A DNA stretch of 40,584 nt, from assembly GCA_945868875.1 (NCBI GenBank), contig CAMBMW010000003.1, forward strand, positions 1-40,584, written 5' to 3'. Both the position numbers and the translations under genes were made by a program. How positions within the stretch are numbered: the stretch's first letter is position 1; each line of letters opens with the position of its first letter. Positions 36,521 through 40,584 of the stretch are shown piece after piece. The DNA is from an uncultured Treponema sp. GTDB lineage: Bacteria > Spirochaetota > Spirochaetia > Treponematales > Treponemataceae. Under the pieces are notes generated by a model that ran no database searches, was not told the origin of the DNA, and saw nothing but the letters and a program-made list of their open reading frames with translations.

Positions 36521-38026
36521 TTAAATTCTGCTGTAAAGCATTTCAAACTTTTCTCTGCTGTCGATAAAGATTTTGCCGAGTTTTTGGTCGAAATGGCTTC
36601 CTAAGGATTCCTGGATAATGGAAAATGCTTTGTCGTAAGAAAAAGTATCTTTATAGCAGCGTTTACTGACAAGAGCATCAAAAACATCGGCAAGTGCCAT
36701 AATTCTGGCTTCCAGCGGAATTTCAGCTCCTTTTAATTTATCTGGATATCCCTGTCCGTTGTATTTTTCATGATGATAGTGTGCAATGTTGATGGCAATG
36801 GTTTTAAAATTATTGTCATCAACTTCGGAAAGTACGTTTTCGATGATTTTAACTCCTTGTTCGGAGTGTTTTTTCATTTTTTCATACTCTTCATCTGTAA
36901 ATTTTCCAGGTTTTCTCAAAATGGAGTCATCTACTGCAATTTTTCCTAAATCATGCATAGGGGCTGCTTTGATAACATCGGCACAAAAATAATCTGGAAG
37001 ATTTTTAAACTCATCATTCTTTTTTATTTCAGAAATGAACAGTTTTACACATTCGCTTGTTCGTTTAATGTGACCGCCAGTGCTGTTGTCCCGACTTTCA
37101 ACCATTGTAGCCATGCCAGTAATGATGGAATTTTGAATCTGATAGATTTTCTGAGTTTTTTCTTCGATTGATGAAGACATTTCGTTGAAAGTATCTGCTA
37201 AAACTCCAAAGGAATCGTTTGTTATGATTTTGACTTTGGAATGTAAATTTCCATTTTTTATTTGTTCTACTCCTTTTTGAAGGCGTTTGAGAGGGCAGTC
37301 AAAATAGTCTGAAAAAATCACGAAAATAAAAATGCCGGAGATGACGATTATGCCAAAAGTTATAATAATATTTTTATCTAATGTAAGATTATTGTTCAGG
37401 ATGATAGTCAAAAGCGTGGAAAGTAAATAAACGAGAGGAAATAAAACAACTGAAATGTATAAAGTTATGAATAGTAATTTTACTGAAGGCTTGATGGTGC
37501 CTTTAATTCTGCTTAATTCACCCTGTGGAAAATATCTTGGAAGGATTCGATTTCGATGAAGTGAGTCCATTATGAAAAAAGAAAGCGTAAAACTGAACAG
37601 CGCTTCGAGAATGATGTACATTGAAGAGGTGAGAAGAACTGGGGTTATGTTTATGTTATATTCTGTTTTTACGATGATGAGGATTATGGTTTCAACGAAA
37701 AAGTAAAAAATCCAGCCGGTGATACCGAGAAGTGAAAAGGCAAACGGAAAGTTTACAAATCTGCTTAAAAAGTTATTTCCTTTTGTGTTGCTTGCATAAA
37801 TCATACATAAAAGTGAGGGTATGGAAAAAGTGATGACAGTTATTATTGTAGTAAAGTATCTGTGGGTTTCTAAAAATGCCTGCCAGTTGCTTTGAAAAGT
37901 TTCCGTAATCTGAGGTGTCGAACAGTTTATAGGGATGATTGCTGCCATCAGATTTGCACAGAGTGTAACAAGTCCATATAAGAGTGAAATTTTTCGTCTT
38001 GATTTATATGTTAATTCCATAAGCAA
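36521..38026 (-). CDS. Membrane HAMP/HD-GYP domain phosphodiesterase
   Basis: Multiple N-terminal TM segments; HAMP-like linker; HDLGKIAVDDSILRKPGKFTDEEYEKMKKH and HYHHEKYNGQGYP (HD-GYP signatures). Confidence 0.92.
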   Translation of the reverse strand: MLMELTYKSRRKISLLYGLVTLCANLMAAIIPINCSTPQITETFQSNWQAFLETHRYFTTIITVITFSIPSLLCMIYASNTKGNNFLSRFVNFPFAFSLLGITGWIFYFFVETIILIIVKTEYNINITPVLLTSSMYIILEALFSFTLSFFIMDSLHRNRILPRYFPQGELSRIKGTIKPSVKLLFITLYISVVLFPLVYLLSTLLTIILNNNLTLDKNIIITFGIIVISGIFIFVIFSDYFDCPLKRLQKGVEQIKNGNLHSKVKIITNDSFGVLADTFNEMSSSIEEKTQKIYQIQNSIITGMATMVESRDNSTGGHIKRTSECVKLFISEIKKNDEFKNLPDYFCADVIKAAPMHDLGKIAVDDSILRKPGKFTDEEYEKMKKHSEQGVKIIENVLSEVDDNNFKTIAINIAHYHHEKYNGQGYPDKLKGAEIPLEARIMALADVFDALVSKRCYKDTFSYDKAFSIIQESLGSHFDQKLGKIFIDSREKFEMLYSRI

Positions 38027-38097
38027 ATTATATTATATAGTAGAAAAGTTGAAATTGCAAATGGACATGATTGACGAGTAGGGAAGAACGTGTTTTG

Positions 38098-38709
38098 TCA
38101 TTGTTGTTTTTCTATCTGTAAGAAGATTTTTTTTGAAACTCCGCTTATTGTATAGATGACAAATTCTGGTCCAATAATTATTCCCACAAGAAGTGTCCAA
38201 CGGTTCCATAGAATTAAAAAAAATTCCAGGGCTATAACTGCTATAAGAATAATTGTTTTGCCAAAGTATTGAATGCTTATTCCAAAAGAATTTTTAATTA
38301 TCTTTTTAAGAGAATTTTCATAACGTGCAATCAAAGGATATGAATAAATATTCATGCTGATTGAAAGAGCTGTAAGAAAAATAACACCAATTATAACAAT
38401 TGCATTGATATCATCTGATTTAAATACTAATTGCCATAATAAATACAAAAGATAGATTTGTGGTGCTGTAAAAATCCACATAAGAGTGCCTTGTTTGAAA
38501 TTCTGTTTAAAATATTTAAAAAAGGGTTTAACAATGTAACCTTCTTCATTATCAACCATTTTTAGCGTTACACTAAAAGCAGCACAGGTTGCAGCACCAA
38601 TAGTCACAACTGGTAAACTGCATAAAATCCATAAAAGATTTAATAAAAGCACATCAAGAAGTTTATTAATAAATTTGAAAAAAGAACTGTTAATATTAAA
38701 TAAAGCCAT
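38098..38709 (-). CDS. YesL-like (DUF624) membrane protein
   Basis: Four to five TM segments; LLNLLWILCSLPVVTIGAATCAAFSVTLKM; next to a sugar-type solute-binding gene. Confidence 0.82.
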   Translation of the reverse strand: MALFNINSSFFKFINKLLDVLLLNLLWILCSLPVVTIGAATCAAFSVTLKMVDNEEGYIVKPFFKYFKQNFKQGTLMWIFTAPQIYLLYLLWQLVFKSDDINAIVIIGVIFLTALSISMNIYSYPLIARYENSLKKIIKNSFGISIQYFGKTIILIAVIALEFFLILWNRWTLLVGIIIGPEFVIYTISGVSKKIFLQIEKQQ

Positions 38710-38745
38710 TTTATCTTACACCTCCTTTTTTTAAATGTTTTTGAT

Positions 38746-38781
38746 AAAAAAAAACCGTCACTAATATAACATTAATGACGG
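38746..38781 (-). terminator. Intrinsic terminator between the solute-binding gene and the YesL-like gene
   Basis: CCGTCA (38755-38760) / TGACGG (38776-38781) with inner TAAT/ATTA; minus-strand T9 tail. Confidence 0.8.
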
Positions 38782-38825
38782 AAAATCTAAATAGGAATTA
38801 TTTAATTATATTAAATAGAGTTCAA

Positions 38826-40523
38826 TTATTTTTTTACGGCATTTTCAGCTGCTGCACGAACTTTTGCTTGAGCTACAAAGAATTCATTTAATTCATCCCA
38901 GCCATAAGCTTTTACATCAGAAAGCATTTTTGAAACGATTTTTTCATATTCTGCATCATCTTTTGCATAAATTGCATTCCATGAACCATTTTTGATTGCA
39001 TCACAAACTTGTGATTTTTTTAGTTCCAAATCTGTTGGTATTGGAGTTGCTGTAAATAATGTTCCAGGAGCTATCTGATGTTTATGTTTTAATAAATATT
39101 CATCTGCATTTGATGCACCAGCCCATTCACGCCAGTTTGCTTCTACAGGATTTGATGCAGGAACTTGTTCTGAAGCCCAGAAGAAACGGTTATAAGTTTC
39201 ACCTTCTGTAAGAGGATTTGAAGCATCAAGACACCATGTGATATTATTTATCTGGAATGCACCGTCATGGAAAGTTCCTTTATATGGTGATGGCATTTCT
39301 GTATTATTCTGATCAGACATAGCTTTTTTACCAAATTCTGTAAGATATGTTTTGCCGTTTTTGATTTCCCATGTTACACCTTGTGGTCCGTACTGAGTTG
39401 TAAGGAATCCTTCTGGAGTACAGAAATAATTGATGATTTCCATACAAAGTTCTGGATATGCAGTTTTTGAACCAATAGACCAGATTCTTTCAGCACCATA
39501 AACATTCTGTCCATATACAATAGGAGATGCTTCTTCTGGGCAAACAGGATACATTGCTTTGCCTGCACTTGTGTGTGTTTCGCTGTTATAAGTCTGAGAT
39601 GCCATCCAGTTGAAAATATTAAAGAAAGCAGTTCCGTTTTGATAGTCTTCTGACATTCCGTTATATTTTTGTGTTAATGAATCTGGATCAAGAAGACCTT
39701 TCTGGAAAAGTTTATTATAGAATTTCAAACATTCAAGGTAAGGTCCATTTTCTTCGACAGCGCCATGGAAAGTTCCTGTAGCAGGATCATAAAGACCTAC
39801 ATAGAATTCATCATATCCATAGTAAGCAGTTGCCAGAGCCTTAACGAACATTACCATATCTCCATCCCAATCGTTGAACATAGAAATACCATAAGTTGTA
39901 TTTCCATTATCATCTTTTGGACAGATTTCTTTCATTTTTGCAAGTACATCAACCATATCATCAAGATTTTTGATAGCAGGTTTACCGATTTGTTCATAAA
40001 GGTCAAAACGAAGGTCCCATGTATAGAAAAACTGTTGAACGTCACTTGCTGATGTAGAAACTGCATGACCAAAACCATGAATTTTTTTATCTGGAGAAGC
40101 AATCATTTTATTTTTTTGTAAAGCAAGTTTCATGTTTTCATTGATGTATGAACCGTGTTTTGCAAGAAGATCATCTTCTTCCCAATCTAGCAAAAGACCT
40201 GCATTTACGGCTTTCTGATATTGGTCTCCGTCATTACCCCAAACAACTATATCGCCAAGATTGCCAGATTCCATACGAGTTTGATAAGCTCCACCAGTTT
40301 CTGGAATTATATTCAATTTAACATTGAATTTTTCAAGCATAAGATTTGCAAACCAGCCTGTTTGAAGACCAGAGTAGTTTGCAAGCTGAGAATATACATC
40401 AAGAGTAATAGTTTCTTTTGGTTTAATCGATGAAGAACCTTTTTTACTGCATGATACAGCACACAAAGCAGCAGACAAAACTGTAATTCCTGCTACTATC
40501 CCTTTGAATTTGTTTTTTTTCAT
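38826..40523 (-). CDS. Extracellular solute-binding lipoprotein (sugar/LplA-type ABC transporter)
   Basis: Lipobox CAVSCSKK; ETITLDVYSQLANYSGLQTGWFANLMLEKFNVKLNIIPETGG; DMVDVLAKMKEI; EIINYFCTPEG. Confidence 0.88.
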   Translation of the reverse strand: MKKNKFKGIVAGITVLSAALCAVSCSKKGSSSIKPKETITLDVYSQLANYSGLQTGWFANLMLEKFNVKLNIIPETGGAYQTRMESGNLGDIVVWGNDGDQYQKAVNAGLLLDWEEDDLLAKHGSYINENMKLALQKNKMIASPDKKIHGFGHAVSTSASDVQQFFYTWDLRFDLYEQIGKPAIKNLDDMVDVLAKMKEICPKDDNGNTTYGISMFNDWDGDMVMFVKALATAYYGYDEFYVGLYDPATGTFHGAVEENGPYLECLKFYNKLFQKGLLDPDSLTQKYNGMSEDYQNGTAFFNIFNWMASQTYNSETHTSAGKAMYPVCPEEASPIVYGQNVYGAERIWSIGSKTAYPELCMEIINYFCTPEGFLTTQYGPQGVTWEIKNGKTYLTEFGKKAMSDQNNTEMPSPYKGTFHDGAFQINNITWCLDASNPLTEGETYNRFFWASEQVPASNPVEANWREWAGASNADEYLLKHKHQIAPGTLFTATPIPTDLELKKSQVCDAIKNGSWNAIYAKDDAEYEKIVSKMLSDVKAYGWDELNEFFVAQAKVRAAAENAVKK

Positions 40524-40584
40524 TAATTTCCTCCTTTAATCTCCGTGATTGCAGCATTTAAAAGATTTTGTGAACATTACTTTG

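Noticed and set aside
1-40584. tRNA, rRNA, prophage or integrative element
   Set aside because: I saw no convincing tRNA cloverleaf, rRNA segment, integrase or phage structural genes by eye. A tRNAscan/Infernal run would be decisive for RNAs.

Overview
AT-rich chromosomal window whose protein content looks like a host-associated Treponema (spirochete). This is inferred from gene content and was not tested by any search. Recognisable genes: rplY (L25), tilS, an S1C/PDZ protease, lepA, a RecQ-family helicase, an OLD-like ATPase+TOPRIM protein, an OmpA-family protein, an envelope lipoprotein cluster (COG3014-like, LpoB-like, LPP20-like, then NlpC/P60), a hybrid histidine kinase converging on a GGDEF/EAL protein, potABCD, rplM-rpsI, recX, a GH130 phosphorylase, an SGNH esterase, an HD-GYP protein, and YesL plus a sugar-type solute-binding protein. 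I found no CRISPR array, rRNA, tRNA or prophage. The most interesting signals are non-coding. (1) A 4-hairpin leader (20211-20343) lies directly upstream of a lipoprotein gene; two adjacent hairpin loops are perfectly complementary over 7 nt, and the last hairpin is a terminator ending 17 nt before the ATG. (2) A probable rplM-rpsI leader RNA has a 9-bp stem and a possible pseudoknot. (3) A tandem pair of ~72-bp composite hairpin elements, 7131-7275, shows a compensatory base change. (4) GC-rich islands are built from mini-hairpins of the GC-GNA-GC type. (5) A 117-bp repeat array (1-600) is interrupted by long perfect inverted repeats. (6) An OLD-like gene looks leaderless. (7) All five convergent gene pairs are packed tail to tail with at most 17 bp between them, or overlap. 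None of the structural claims was tested by folding or comparative software.
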